The notes beneath the pieces were generated by a model, which saw nothing but the letters and a program-made list of their open reading frames with translations, did no database searches and had not been told where the DNA came from. A stretch of DNA of 36,712 nucleotides from Actinomycetes bacterium. GTDB lineage: Bacteria > Actinomycetota > Acidimicrobiia > Acidimicrobiales > Bog-793. The position numbers and the translations under genes were made by a program. Where the stretch lies: positions 1-36,712 of the forward strand of contig JAJZZB010000016.1 of NCBI GenBank assembly GCA_021797795.1, given 5' to 3'. This document shows, in pieces, positions 15,836 to 24,978 of the stretch; position 1 is the first letter of the stretch, and every line of letters begins with the position of its first letter.

Positions 15836-16980
15836 CCTCGCCCCTCCTCCTCCTCAGTGGACGGAGCCTGTCCGCCGACCACCCCGTCATGCCCCGGGGA
15901 GGAGCATGGTCTCCGTCCCTTCGGGCTGTCGGTCTGCGCTGAGAGTAGCGCAGCGAGCGCTGTCAGTGGTGGGAGTCCCCCGCCAAGCTGTGTGAGCCGC
16001 ACTGTGAGGACGCTTCGGGCAGGTGAGGCCGGATGCGAGCGCCCCGGGGCCCCCGGTGGCGGCATGCCCACGGCGCCGAGGCAGGTGGCTCGAGGAAGAC
16101 GGCGGCCACCGGACGGCTCCGAGGAGCACCTTGGCGATCCCGGCGAGGGTGGCGACGTCGCGGGGCCGCGGCGAGTGGCCGCTCGGAGCCCCCACCGGCG
16201 TGCCTCGATCAGACGACCCGGAGGCCTCGCAAGTCGGGTGGAGGAACGGACGAGGCTGGGGCGGCCACACGCGCCGAGGCGAGAAGCGGGAGCGCTGAGT
16301 CGCGGTCGGAGCGGGCGCCGCCGAGCACACCGAGGTCCTGCACGGGCATCCGGGTCGCGAACAGCGAGGGCGGTCCCGGGCTCTGGGGAGCCCGGAGGCG
16401 CCGGTCAGAAAGATCCCGCCGGAGCTGGCGGGACGAGCGTCCACAGGGCGCTGCTCGCTCGAGGGCGGCGTGAAAGGGTGCCGAGCCTCAAATCGCCTGC
16501 CGGCTCCGTCGCGTCCATACGCGGCAGGTGTCCTTCCCTGCGCCTCTGCTCCTGTTCGGTCGTGTGGCCCCGGCGGTCGGGACCCGCCGCTACGGTCGGC
16601 TCTGTGGAGGCGCTCCGAGCGTTGCCGGTCACGGCGCGCACAGCTGACCGTGCGGTCTTCCTCCAGCGATCCCGGCGGCGCGAAGCGGCCTGGATCCGCG
16701 TCGGTACGCCCCTCGCGGCCCGGTCGAGGGCGACGGCACCGCGTCCCATGTCGGAGGCGAGCTGGCCGTGCTGCCGGCACCGGTCGTGGTCGGCAGGCGA
16801 CGCAGCCGGATCAAGGAGAGCTGCCGGGCGGGGAGCGCCCGGTCCGGACCGGGGCCGTCATCACCCGCCGGAGCCGCCGGGCGGCTCGGCGTCAGCAGGG
16901 GCGACGGAAGCGTGGTGGCGGCATGAGCATCCTTCCCGAGTTGGGGGAGGATGGACGACTCTGACGAAAGGAGCGCGTAC
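15836..16980. other. intergenic stretch of about 1.1 kb without a convincing gene
   Basis: It lies between the divergent S53 peptidase and FAH-family genes. Translations in all frames are low-complexity. Position 16591-16596 (TACGGT) lies exactly 7 bases before a GTG at 16604, the leaderless pattern of this genome, but the frame it opens (MEALRALPVTARTADRAVFL...) soon becomes Arg/Ser-rich. It may be the start of a decayed gene. The rest shows no recognisable feature. Confidence 0.4.
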
Positions 16981-17829
16981 GTGACGGTGCTCGGGAACGT
17001 GCTGGGCCGGGCGACGATCATCCTCGACGAGGGCGGTGTCGACCTCGAGAAGGCGTCCGACAACCTCTTCGCGGCCGATCCTCAGGCGCTCTACGAGCGT
17101 TGGGACGAGTTCAGGAACTGGCTCTCGGGATGGCAACCCGACTTCGACCGCGTGGCGGCCGTGCCCTTGATCGAGGCGGAGCTGCTCTCACCGGCACCCT
17201 TCCCTTCCCAGGTCTTCGGCATCGGCCTCAACTACCGTGACCATGCGGCGGAGACCGGCGCCGAGATGCCGGGGAGGCTGGCCGTCTTCACGAAGTACCC
17301 GACCTGCATCACGGGCGGTTTCGAGGAGATCGTGCTCCCCGACGGCGGCACCGTCGACCACGAGGTCGAGCTCGTCGTCGTGATGGGTCGGCGGGCCCAT
17401 CACATCGCCGACTGGGAGGCGTGGGAGCACGTGGCCGGCGTCTGCGTCGGCAACGACGTCTCCGAGCGGACCCTGCAGCGGGCGGCGGGCAACCAGTTCT
17501 CCCTCGGCAAGTCCTTCCCCGGCTTCGGGCCGATGGGGCCATGGCTCGTCACCCCCGACGAGCTCACCCAGCCCGACGACCTCGCTCTCTCCTGCGTCGT
17601 CAACGGGGAGGTCCGCCAGTCCAGCCGGACGAGCGAGATGGTCTACCCCGTCTCCCGCATCATCGAGGAGATATCCGCCGTGGTACCGCTCCTGCCGGGC
17701 GACGTCATCTTCACCGGCACTCCTGCCGGCGTCGGATGGGTGCACGGGCGCTTCCTCGAGCCCGGCGACGTGGTCGAGTGCACGATCGAGAGCATCGGCA
17801 CCATCCGGAACACCGCCGGACACGCCTAG
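16981..17829 (+). CDS. fumarylacetoacetate hydrolase (FAH) family protein
   Basis: From GTG 16981, with AAAGGAG about 8 bases upstream, this is 282 residues; an ATG at 16951 lacks a ribosome site. The C-terminal ~210 residues are an FAH fold: FGIGLNYRDHAAETG at the domain start, metal ligands in TVDHEVELVVVMG (the two Glu) and VGNDVSERTLQ (the Asp), and the GPMGPWLVTPDEL and FTGTPAGVGW segments typical of the family. Members are Mg-dependent hydrolases, decarboxylases or hydratases of diketo acids in aromatic degradation, and include acylpyruvases. The first ~65 residues match the usual N-terminal domain. Which substrate is used cannot be read from the sequence. The next gene begins 40 bases downstream on the same strand. 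Confidence 0.92.
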   Translation: MTVLGNVLGRATIILDEGGVDLEKASDNLFAADPQALYERWDEFRNWLSGWQPDFDRVAAVPLIEAELLSPAPFPSQVFGIGLNYRDHAAETGAEMPGRLAVFTKYPTCITGGFEEIVLPDGGTVDHEVELVVVMGRRAHHIADWEAWEHVAGVCVGNDVSERTLQRAAGNQFSLGKSFPGFGPMGPWLVTPDELTQPDDLALSCVVNGEVRQSSRTSEMVYPVSRIIEEISAVVPLLPGDVIFTGTPAGVGWVHGRFLEPGDVVECTIESIGTIRNTAGHA

Positions 17830-17869
17830 CCGTGGGCACCCTCGCCGTGGCCCGATCCGAGCCCGGGCG

Positions 17870-20419
17870 GTGAGCGTGCCGGCCGGGGAGGCGCCCCGGC
17901 CGGCGGGCTACCCAGGAGAGCTCGAGGCCGAGGTCCTGCTCACCGACGGCCGCGTGGCGGCACTTCGGCCGATCGTGCCCTCCGACGCTGCGGCGCTCCT
18001 CCAGTTCACGACGCAGCTCTCCGAAGAGACGGTCTACTTCCGCTTCTTCTCGCCCCGCCGCGGGCTGAGCGAGGCCGAGCTGGCGCACCTCGTGACCGTG
18101 GACTACCGGGACCGGCTGGCCCTCGTCGCCCTCGTCGAGGGGGAGCTGGCAGCGGTCGCCCGCTACGAGCGCCACGGTGAGTCCGAGGAAGCCGAGGTCG
18201 CCTTCACCGTCCGGGACGACCAGCAGCGCCGGGGGCTCGGCACCGTCCTGCTCGAGCACCTGGCGTCTGCCGCCCGCGCCCGCCAGGTCCGCACCTTCGT
18301 CGCCGACACCCTTGCCGAGAACTCGCGCATGCTCGGCGTCTTCCGCTCCGCCGGTTTCGTCGAGAGCGCCCGCTACGACGCCGGGGTCATCCGGGTGACC
18401 CTCCAGCTCGAGCCGGCACCGGGCTATCTCGAGAAGGTGGAGGAGCGGGACCGGGCCGCCTCCGTCCGCTCCGTCTCCTACCTGCTCGAGCCGGGCTCGG
18501 TGGCGATCGTCGGGGCGAGCCCGCGCCGGGGCACCATCGGCCACGAGCTCGTGCGCAACGTCCTGTCCGGCGGCTTCACCGGCTCGCTCTACCCGGTCAA
18601 CCCGACTGCCACCGAGGTGCTCGGCGTACCCGCCTACCCGTCGGTCTCGGCGCTTCCCGGCCCCGTCGACCTCGCCGTCGTCGCCGTGCCGGCCGCAGCG
18701 GTGGCCGACGTGGTGGAGGAGTGCGGCCGGGTGGGCTGCCGGGGTCTCGTCGTCATCTCGGCCGGCTTCGCCGAGATGGGGCCGAAGGGGGCGGCGGCCG
18801 AGCGAGAGCTCGTCTCGCTGGCCCGCCGGGCCGGGATGCGCCTCGTCGGGCCGAACTGCATGGGGCTCATCAACACCGCTCCCCACATCCGCCTCAATGC
18901 CACGTTCGCCCCGGTGGCGCCCGTGCCGGGGCGGATCGCCTTCTCCTCCCAGTCGGGCGGTCTCGGCGTCGCCATCCTCGACGAGGCGACGCGGCGGGGA
19001 CTCGGCATCTCGAGCTTCGTCTCGGTGGGCAACAAGGCCGACGTGAGCGGCAACGACCTCATCCGCTACTTCGACGCCGATCCGGGGACCGACCTCATCC
19101 TGCTCTACCTCGAGTCCTTCGGGAACCCTCGCCACTTCAGCCGCATCGCGCGACGGGTCGCACGCCACAAGCCCATCATCGCCGTGAAGTCGGGCCGCTC
19201 GCGCTCGGGCTCGCGCGGGGCGTCCTCCCACACGGCGGCCTCCGCCACCCCCGACCCGGTCGTCGACGCCCTGTTCCGCCAGGCGGGCGTCATCCGGGTG
19301 GAGACGCTCGAGGAGCTCTTCGACGTGGCGGAGCTGTTGAGCCACCAGCCCCTGCCGGCGGGCGGGCGTGTGGCCGTTCTCGGCAACGCGGGGGGCCCCG
19401 GGGTGCTGGCGGCGGATGCCTGCGAGGGGCTCGGCCTCGAGGTGCCGCTCCTGTCCGAGGTGACCCAAGAGCGGCTCCGGGAGGTGCTCTCGCCCGAGGC
19501 CGGGGTCCGCAACCCCGTCGACTGCGTCGCATCGGCGACGGCAGAGGAGTACCGCCGGGCCCTCGAGATCCTCCTCGGCGACGATGGCATCGACGCCGTG
19601 ATCGTCATCTTCACGCCGCCGCTCGTCACCGAGGGCGAGGACGTCGCCGCCGCCGTCGCCGAGGTGGCGGCCCACTCGGCCAAACCGGTGGTCGCCAACT
19701 TCCTGGCGGCGGGCCGGGCGGTCGAGGCGCTGCGGTCGGGCGAGCGGCGGGTCCCGTGGTTCACCTACCCGGAGTCGGCAGCGCGGGCGCTCTCACGTGT
19801 GGTGCCCTACGCCCGGTGGAGGGCGACGCCCGAGCCGGGCAGGACCGAGCTCGCGGGGACCGACGCCGGGCACGCCAGGCGGCTCCTCGCAGACGCGCTC
19901 GAGGAGGCGCCCGAGTGGTCAGTGGGCGAGGAGGGTCACTGGCTCCCGGCCGACCGCGTCCGCCAGGTGCTCGCCGCCTACTCGATCGAGGTGGGAGAGG
20001 CCGGGGCGGTGTGGCACGAGCAGGGGTCGCCGCCACCCGAGACCATCGTCGGCCTGGTCGACGACCCGGCGTTCGGACCGCTCGTCACCTTCTCGATCGC
20101 CGGCATCCCGAGCGACATACTCGACGATCGGGCGCTCTCGCTCGTACCGGTCAGCTTCGAGGAGGCCCGCTCGCTCGTCACCTCGCTCCGGTCGTCCCGG
20201 TTGCTCGAGGGCTACCGCGGGTCGCCTCCGGCGGACCTCGACGCCCTTGCCGACCTCGTCTGCCGGGTCGGCGCGATGGCCGAGGACCTCCCCGAGCTGG
20301 TCGAGGTGGAGCTCTGCCCGGTCGTCTCGACCGGCCGGGGCTGTCACGTGCTCGGTGGCCGCATGCGGATCGTCGCCGTCCGCCCCGAACCCGAGCTCCG
20401 GCGCCGGCGTCTCCGGTGA
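17870..20419 (+). CDS. GNAT acetyltransferase / NDP-forming acyl-CoA synthetase fusion with shortened ATP-grasp domain
   Basis: 849 residues. Residues ~20-185 are a GNAT domain with the acetyl-CoA motif QQRRGLGTVLLEHL. From ~203 a CoA-binding Rossmann domain begins (GSVAIVGASPRRGTIGHELV), then the CoA-ligase alpha domains (SAGFAEMG, VGPNCMGLINT, SSQSGGLGVAILD). The phospho-acceptor His lies at about 454 in SSHTAAS. Residues from ~690 resemble the ATP-grasp (beta) domain at both ends: LPADRVRQVLAAYSIEV and then IVGLVDDPAFGPLV to the C-terminus. The ~75-85 residues that normally lie between, including the ATP-binding Lys and the HKtd-GGV segment, are absent without a frameshift. Related fusions act as protein lysine acetyltransferases (Pat-like) or acyl-CoA synthetases. 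Here the ligase is probably inactive and might serve as a sensor. The start could also be GTG 17876. Confidence 0.88.
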   Translation: MSVPAGEAPRPAGYPGELEAEVLLTDGRVAALRPIVPSDAAALLQFTTQLSEETVYFRFFSPRRGLSEAELAHLVTVDYRDRLALVALVEGELAAVARYERHGESEEAEVAFTVRDDQQRRGLGTVLLEHLASAARARQVRTFVADTLAENSRMLGVFRSAGFVESARYDAGVIRVTLQLEPAPGYLEKVEERDRAASVRSVSYLLEPGSVAIVGASPRRGTIGHELVRNVLSGGFTGSLYPVNPTATEVLGVPAYPSVSALPGPVDLAVVAVPAAAVADVVEECGRVGCRGLVVISAGFAEMGPKGAAAERELVSLARRAGMRLVGPNCMGLINTAPHIRLNATFAPVAPVPGRIAFSSQSGGLGVAILDEATRRGLGISSFVSVGNKADVSGNDLIRYFDADPGTDLILLYLESFGNPRHFSRIARRVARHKPIIAVKSGRSRSGSRGASSHTAASATPDPVVDALFRQAGVIRVETLEELFDVAELLSHQPLPAGGRVAVLGNAGGPGVLAADACEGLGLEVPLLSEVTQERLREVLSPEAGVRNPVDCVASATAEEYRRALEILLGDDGIDAVIVIFTPPLVTEGEDVAAAVAEVAAHSAKPVVANFLAAGRAVEALRSGERRVPWFTYPESAARALSRVVPYARWRATPEPGRTELAGTDAGHARRLLADALEEAPEWSVGEEGHWLPADRVRQVLAAYSIEVGEAGAVWHEQGSPPPETIVGLVDDPAFGPLVTFSIAGIPSDILDDRALSLVPVSFEEARSLVTSLRSSRLLEGYRGSPPADLDALADLVCRVGAMAEDLPELVEVELCPVVSTGRGCHVLGGRMRIVAVRPEPELRRRRLR

Positions 20420-20421
20420 CC

Positions 20422-22098
20422 TCAGCCCCGGGCGCGCCGCCGCGTCCGGGCCGCCCGCTCGAGCGTCCCCTCGTCGAAGACGGGTTCGTCGGTCTCGACG
20501 ACCCGCCCGTCGGAGGAGAACAGGAGGAACCGGTCGAAGTGGCGGGCGAAGTAGCGGTCGTGGGTGATGGCGAGGACCGTGCCCTCGTAGCGCTCGAGAC
20601 CGGCCTCGAGCGCCTCGGCCGACTCGACGTCGAGGTTGTCGGTGGGTTCGTCGAGGAGCAGGAGCGTGGCGCCGGAGAGCTCGAGGAGCAGGATCTGTAG
20701 CCGTGCCTTCTGGCCGCCGGACAGGGTCTCGTAGCCTTGGTGCTTCGCCTCGGCGAGCTCGTAGCGGCTGAGGACCGCCACCGCCCGCCCGAGGGGCAGG
20801 TCGAAGCCCTGCTCGAGGATCTCTGCCAGCGTGCGCTCGTCGAGATCGGGATGCTCGTAGCTCTGGGCGAAGTGGCCGGGGACGACCCGCGCCCCGAGAC
20901 GCGCCTCGCCGAGATGCGCCACGTCCTGTCCCGCCAGGAGCCGCAGGAGGTGCGACTTCCCCGTGCCGTTCGGGCCGAGGCAGACCAGGCGCTCGGAGGC
21001 GACCACCTCGAGGTCGAACGGCGCGGTGAGCCCGCTGAGTGCGAGCCCACTGCAGGTGAGGACGCGCCTGCCCGTCCTCCCGCCGGCGAGCCGCATCGAG
21101 AGCCGCTGCGGCCGCGGGATCGCCTCGGGCGGGCCTGCCTGCTCGAAGCGCTCGAGGCGGTGGAGGGCGTTCGTCAGCTTGGAGGCGAAGTCGGAGTTGT
21201 AGGACGCCTTCCTTCGCATCTCGGTGACGAGAGCCTTCAGCCGGGTCCGCTCCTCGGACCAGCGAGCGTGCAGCTCCTCGAGGCGTGCCAGGCGGTTCGC
21301 CCTGGCCTCCTCGTAGGTGGAGAAGGAGCCCCCGTGGACCCATGCGGTGGAACCGGCGGCCGTCCGCTCGAGCGTCACGATGCGCGTGGCGCTGCGGGCG
21401 AGCAGCTCCCGGTCGTGGGAGACGAGGAGCACGGTCTTGCGGGTGGCGGCGAGCTGCAGCTCGAGCCACTCCTTGCCCGGCACGTCGAGGTAGTTGTCGG
21501 GCTCGTCGAGGAGGAGCAGGTCGGCCTGCGAGCCGAGGAGCGCGGTGAGGACGAGCCGCTTCTGCTCGCCGCCCGAGAGCGAGCGGACCGGCCGTCCGGC
21601 GGCCTCGGCGAGGGGAAGGCCGAGCGACTCGGTGACGGCCGCGTCCCAGGCGACCTCGGCTCCGTAGCCGCCGAGGTCGCCCCAGTCGGCGAGCGCCCCG
21701 GCGTAGGCGAGCTGCTCGTCCTCCCCGCCGCCGGCCGCCACGGCCGCCTCGGCCCGCCGCAGCTCGACAGCAGCCGTGCGAAGCGGCGGCGGGGCGATCG
21801 AGACGAGGAGGTCGCGCACCGTCGAGTCGTCGCGAATCGAGCCCACGAACTGGGGCATCATGGCGAGGGAGCCCGAGACCGAGACGGAACCTGCCTCCGG
21901 CTCGAGCTCGGGCCAGGTGACGACCGGGCGCCCCCCGGCGGCGGCGATCATCTGGATGAGCGTCGTCTTGCCGGATCCGTTCGGCCCGATGAGCGCGGTG
22001 ACCGAGCCGTCGTCGACGCGGAAGGAGACGTCCGCCAGGAGCGGGCGCCCGTCCGGCAGCGAGCAGGCCACCCCGTTGACGTCGATGTGGCCGCCCAC
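20422..22098 (-). CDS. ABC-F family ATPase (two ABC domains, no membrane domain)
   Basis: From GTG 22098, 558 residues; an upstream ATG at 22122 adds eight. Two ABC cassettes are joined by a charged helical linker (ABC-tran map type). The first has Walker A GPNGSGKTT, signature LSGGEQKR and Walker B LLLLDEPDNYLD. The second has Walker A GPNGTGKS, signature LSGGQKARLQ, Walker B LLLLDEPTDNLD and switch THDRYFARH. The linker contains the long amphipathic run RWSEERTRLKALVTEMRRKA typical of the P-site tRNA-interaction motif. ABC-F proteins act on the ribosome (translation factors or antibiotic protection), not in transport. Subtype cannot be settled by eye. It converges on the GNAT fusion with only two bases between stops, and is divergent from the CHAD gene 57 bases away. 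Confidence 0.93.
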   Translation of the reverse strand: MGGHIDVNGVACSLPDGRPLLADVSFRVDDGSVTALIGPNGSGKTTLIQMIAAAGGRPVVTWPELEPEAGSVSVSGSLAMMPQFVGSIRDDSTVRDLLVSIAPPPLRTAAVELRRAEAAVAAGGGEDEQLAYAGALADWGDLGGYGAEVAWDAAVTESLGLPLAEAAGRPVRSLSGGEQKRLVLTALLGSQADLLLLDEPDNYLDVPGKEWLELQLAATRKTVLLVSHDRELLARSATRIVTLERTAAGSTAWVHGGSFSTYEEARANRLARLEELHARWSEERTRLKALVTEMRRKASYNSDFASKLTNALHRLERFEQAGPPEAIPRPQRLSMRLAGGRTGRRVLTCSGLALSGLTAPFDLEVVASERLVCLGPNGTGKSHLLRLLAGQDVAHLGEARLGARVVPGHFAQSYEHPDLDERTLAEILEQGFDLPLGRAVAVLSRYELAEAKHQGYETLSGGQKARLQILLLELSGATLLLLDEPTDNLDVESAEALEAGLERYEGTVLAITHDRYFARHFDRFLLFSSDGRVVETDEPVFDEGTLERAARTRRRARG

Positions 22099-22154
22099 CG
22101 CGCCAGTATGGCCTCGGGGCACGACCCGGGCCCGCCAGGCGACAGACTAGGGGC

Positions 22155-23096
22155 ATGAACGAGCACGGGGTCGGACCGACCACCGCCGAGCGACTGTCGG
22201 AGGTGCTCGCCTCCGACGTGGCGAGGCTGTTCGGGCAGGACCCGGCCGTCCGCCTCGGCGAGGACCCGGAGGCGGTGCACCAGGCCCGGGTCGCCGCCCG
22301 GCGGCTGCGGGCCCTCCTGCGCAGCTTCCGGCCGGTGCTCCGCCGGAAGGCCGTCGGTGGTCTCGATGTCCTCGGGGCCGACCTTCGCCGCCACGGCCGC
22401 CTGCTCGGGCGGGTGCGCGACCTCGACGTGCTCATCGAGCGACTCGGTGCCGACGCTGACGAGCTCGACCCGCCCGGGTGCGCCCCCGTCCTCGCCCGGC
22501 TCGGCGTCGAACGCCAGGCCGCCTTTGCCGACCTCCTGCTCGAGATGGACTCGGCGCGCTACCTGGCGCTTCGCGATGAGCTCGCCGGCCTCCCCGAGGC
22601 CGAGCTCACCCGGCGGGGAGCCGCCACCAGTCCTGCAGCCGACGTGCTCGTGCCCCTCGTGCACCGGGAGTGGGCGAGGCTCGAGGCGGCGGTCGCCGAG
22701 CTCGGCCCGGCCCCCGAGGACGTCGCCCTCCACCACGTCCGGATCCTCTCGAAGCAGGTGCGCTACGCGGCCGAGGCCACGGTCGCGGACGGACCGGAGG
22801 GCCTCGCCTCGCTCGCCAAGGGGTCGGCGAGGATCCAGAAGGTGCTCGGCGAGCTGAACGACGCCTCCCGGGCGACATCGTGGCTCGAGGGGCTGAAGGC
22901 CACGCCGTGGCCGGCCGACCTGCTTGCCGAGTCCGGGGGGGACCCCTTCGTCACCGTCGAAGGGCTGCTCGCCCGCCAGCATCTGGCCCTCTCGAGGCAG
23001 CGCAGGAGATGGCGCGGGAGCTACGAGCGGGCCGCCAAGGCGGCGGCCCGCCTCGGCTGGATCGCCGCCTCCCGGCTCGAGTCGGTCAGGCCGTGA
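22155..23096 (+). CDS. CHAD domain protein
   Basis: 313 residues forming one CHAD domain, an all-helical fold rich in conserved His and Arg that binds inorganic polyphosphate. The hallmark is the start [20 protein letters not shown], repeated later in pseudo-symmetric form around [17 protein letters not shown]. No CYTH triphosphatase domain is fused or encoded nearby, unlike many CHAD proteins. CANNNT-like bases (CAGACT, 22143-22148) lie 6 bases before the ATG, so the transcript may be leaderless; no Shine-Dalgarno is visible. The 3' end overlaps the convergent aldo/keto reductase by 11 bases. Likely role: polyphosphate granule binding. Confidence 0.9.
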   Translation: MNEHGVGPTTAERLSEVLASDVARLFGQDPAVRLGEDPEAVHQARVAARRLRALLRSFRPVLRRKAVGGLDVLGADLRRHGRLLGRVRDLDVLIERLGADADELDPPGCAPVLARLGVERQAAFADLLLEMDSARYLALRDELAGLPEAELTRRGAATSPAADVLVPLVHREWARLEAAVAELGPAPEDVALHHVRILSKQVRYAAEATVADGPEGLASLAKGSARIQKVLGELNDASRATSWLEGLKATPWPADLLAESGGDPFVTVEGLLARQHLALSRQRRRWRGSYERAAKAAARLGWIAASRLESVRP

Positions 23097-24051
23097 TGGC
23101 CTCGATGCGGGCGAGCACCTCGTCGTCGAGACGTCCCATCACCTCGAGGGCCGCCATGTTCTCGCTGACCTGCTCGGGCCGGCTGGCGCCGGTGATGACC
23201 GTCGAGACGCGCGGGTTGCGCGCGCACCATGCGATCGAGAGCTGGGCGAGCGAGCAGCCGAGGTCGTCGGCGACCTGCTTGAGCGCCCGGACCTTCTCGT
23301 TGCGGCGCTCGTCGGTGAGCTCGGGGCGGAGCCACTCGTAGCCCGCCAGGGCCGCCCGGCTCCCCTCGGGGATCCCGTCCAGGTACTTCCCGGTGAGCTG
23401 CCCGGAGGCGAGCGGGCTCCAGGTGGTGAGCCCGATCCCGTGACGCTCGAGGACGGGCAGGTACTCCCTCTCGACGCGCCCCCGCTCGAGGAGGTTGTAC
23501 TCGGGCTGCTCGACCACCGGCTTGCGCAGGTGGTGGCGCTCGGCCACATCGAAAGCCTCGACGATCTGGGCCCCGGACCACTCCGAGGTCCCCCAGTAGA
23601 GCGCCTTTCCTGCCGAGACGATGTCGTGCATCGTCCAGACGACCTCTTCCATCGGGGTCTCGGGATCCGGCCGGTGGCAGAAGAGCAGGTCGACGAAGTC
23701 GTGGTCGAGGCGGTCGAGCGAGCCGTCGATGGCCTGCATGAGGTACTTGCGGTTGAGGGTGTTCGACATGTTGACGTCCTCGGACAGCCCCCAGAAGAGC
23801 TTGGTCGAGATGACGTAGCTCTTGCGGGCCCAGCCGAGCTTTCTCAGCACCCGGCCCATGATGACCTCGGACTGGCCGCCGGCGTAGGCCTCGGCGTTGT
23901 CGAAGAAGTTGACCCCGGCGTCATGGGCGGCCGTCATGCAGGACATGGCGAGGTCGTCGTCGAGCTGGGGCCCGAAGGTCACCCAGGAGCCGAAGGAGAG
24001 CACGCTCACCTTGAGGCCGGCCCGGCCGAGCCGTCGATATTCCATCTCCAC
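23086..24051 (-). CDS. aldo/keto reductase, Kv-beta/YghZ-like
   Basis: 321 residues from GTG 24051, which has AAAGGAG 7 bases upstream; a GTG at 24057 is too close to that site. Starts [20 protein letters not shown]. The catalytic tetrad of the family is visible: Asp in [11 protein letters not shown], Tyr in the same motif, Lys in [10 protein letters not shown] and His in LLFCHRPDP. The NADP-binding C-terminal segment [16 protein letters not shown] is intact. The STKLFWG and [10 protein letters not shown] segments match the potassium-channel-beta-subunit-like subgroup, which reduces aldehydes such as methylglyoxal using NADPH. The gene ends by overlapping the convergent CHAD gene and follows the SCO6745-like gene on the same strand with a 30-base gap. 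Confidence 0.93.
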   Translation of the reverse strand: MEMEYRRLGRAGLKVSVLSFGSWVTFGPQLDDDLAMSCMTAAHDAGVNFFDNAEAYAGGQSEVIMGRVLRKLGWARKSYVISTKLFWGLSEDVNMSNTLNRKYLMQAIDGSLDRLDHDFVDLLFCHRPDPETPMEEVVWTMHDIVSAGKALYWGTSEWSGAQIVEAFDVAERHHLRKPVVEQPEYNLLERGRVEREYLPVLERHGIGLTTWSPLASGQLTGKYLDGIPEGSRAALAGYEWLRPELTDERRNEKVRALKQVADDLGCSLAQLSIAWCARNPRVSTVITGASRPEQVSENMAALEVMGRLDDEVLARIEAITA

Positions 24052-24081
24052 TGCCACGCTCCTTTGGTGGTCGCCGTCTTC

Positions 24082-24804
24082 TCAGTGCACTGCCGAGTGG
24101 GCCTGCTCGAGCAGGGTGGCCAGCTCCTCCTGCTGGCCCTTCTCGAGCACCTTGAGTCGCCGCCCGAAGGCGCGGTCGGTGGCCGCCTCGGCCGCCGACC
24201 AGGCGTCCTTCGCCAGCTCCACGTCGGGGTAGGGCTCCTCCCAGCCGAAGACACCCGCCATGAACGGCGTCCTGATGAGCAGGGCGACGAGCGGGTCGAG
24301 CCCGGCGGCGAGCACGGCGCAGCTGTGGAGGGCGCCGCGCAGCTCGCGCAGCGCGTTCAGGCGGTGCATGGCGAGCTCCGCCGGGGCCGCCGGCTCGTCC
24401 AGGGTCCGCCAGCCGGCGAAGAGGGGAGCGCCGGCCGGGTTGGCCGCCTGCTCGACCTGGCCGAGCAGGGCGGCGAGGCGGACGAAGTCGAGGTCGTCGT
24501 CGAGGTGCTCGGTGCTCCAGCGGTGCAGGCAGCCGGCGAACTCGGTGGCCGCCTTGCGCGGCCCCATCGTCCTGCCGCCCCGCTCCCAGCGCTCGCGGAT
24601 CATCGCCGGATTGAAAAAGACGAGGGCGGCGCTCGCCACCGAGGCGTCGACCTCGCCGAGGACGCCGGCGCGCCCGTAGACGTAGAAGTCGAGGCCCTCC
24701 AAGCCGATGCGGTTGCCGTGCTCGTAGGTGGCGGAGTCGATCATGAAGTTCGACGGCAGGTCGCGGATCGGCTGTGCCAAGCGCCGTGCCAGTTGGTCGA
24801 GCAC
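24082..24804 (-). CDS. SCO6745-family helical protein
   Basis: 240 residues from GTG 24804, which has AGGGA about 8 bases upstream; a longer frame from 24903 adds 33 low-complexity residues and is unlikely. It resembles the actinobacterial SCO6745 family of uncharacterised helical proteins: an N-terminal LARRLAQPIRDLP and YEHGNRIGLEGLDFYVYGRA, then the characteristic GRAGVLGEVDASVASAALVF followed by NPAMIRERW, and Arg/His-rich helices later (LRELRGALHSCAVLAAGLDP). No enzymatic motif was identified; function is unknown in the family. Its start is divergent from isopentenyl-diphosphate isomerase, and it is followed closely by the aldo/keto reductase, so those two may share a transcript. Confidence 0.7.
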   Translation of the reverse strand: MLDQLARRLAQPIRDLPSNFMIDSATYEHGNRIGLEGLDFYVYGRAGVLGEVDASVASAALVFFNPAMIRERWERGGRTMGPRKAATEFAGCLHRWSTEHLDDDLDFVRLAALLGQVEQAANPAGAPLFAGWRTLDEPAAPAELAMHRLNALRELRGALHSCAVLAAGLDPLVALLIRTPFMAGVFGWEEPYPDVELAKDAWSAAEAATDRAFGRRLKVLEKGQQEELATLLEQAHSAVH

Positions 24805-24925
24805 CCTGTGAGTCCCTTCCGCGGAGCCGCTGCTCCTCGGTCGAGCCGGCCCGCACCCCTTGTCGCTTCGCTTGCCTCCCGCGTGCCCACCGGGCGACGC
24901 CACCTCGACGGTAACGGCGTGTCGC

Positions 24926-24931
24926 TACGAT
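24926..24931 (+). promoter_or_regulatory. -10 element of the idi promoter
   Basis: TACGAT fits TANNNT; a weak -35-like CTCGAC lies 16 bases upstream. The predicted transcript would carry a leader of about 40 bases, consistent with the strong GGAGG ribosome site before the GTG at 24979. Confidence 0.4.
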
Positions 24932-24978
24932 GCCGGCGCACGGCGCGACCCCCGCGCCGGCGCCGCGCAGGAGGCAGC

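Noticed and set aside
16060-16200. Minus-strand segment GIAKVLLGAVRWPP that faintly recalls the end of universal stress proteins
   Set aside because: Too short, no ATP-binding motif in order upstream, and the neighbouring frames give no continuation.
13352-16984. 1210-codon open frame on the plus strand across the S53 peptidase
   Set aside because: It is a shadow: its translation is Arg/Gly/Ala-rich without domains, while the opposite strand has a textbook S53 peptidase with signal peptide and all catalytic residues.
16604-16984. Leaderless-looking start (TACGGT, 7 bases, GTG) opening MEALRALPVTARTADRAVFL, reminiscent of the start of a trehalose-phosphatase-type protein
   Set aside because: The expected DxDGT motif does not follow in any frame and the rest is low-complexity; at most a decayed gene start, so no gene was called.
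17711-19675. 654-codon minus-strand frame opposite the GNAT/ligase fusion
   Set aside because: Composition is Arg/Gly/Glu repeats produced by high-GC codons of the real plus-strand gene; no domain is seen.
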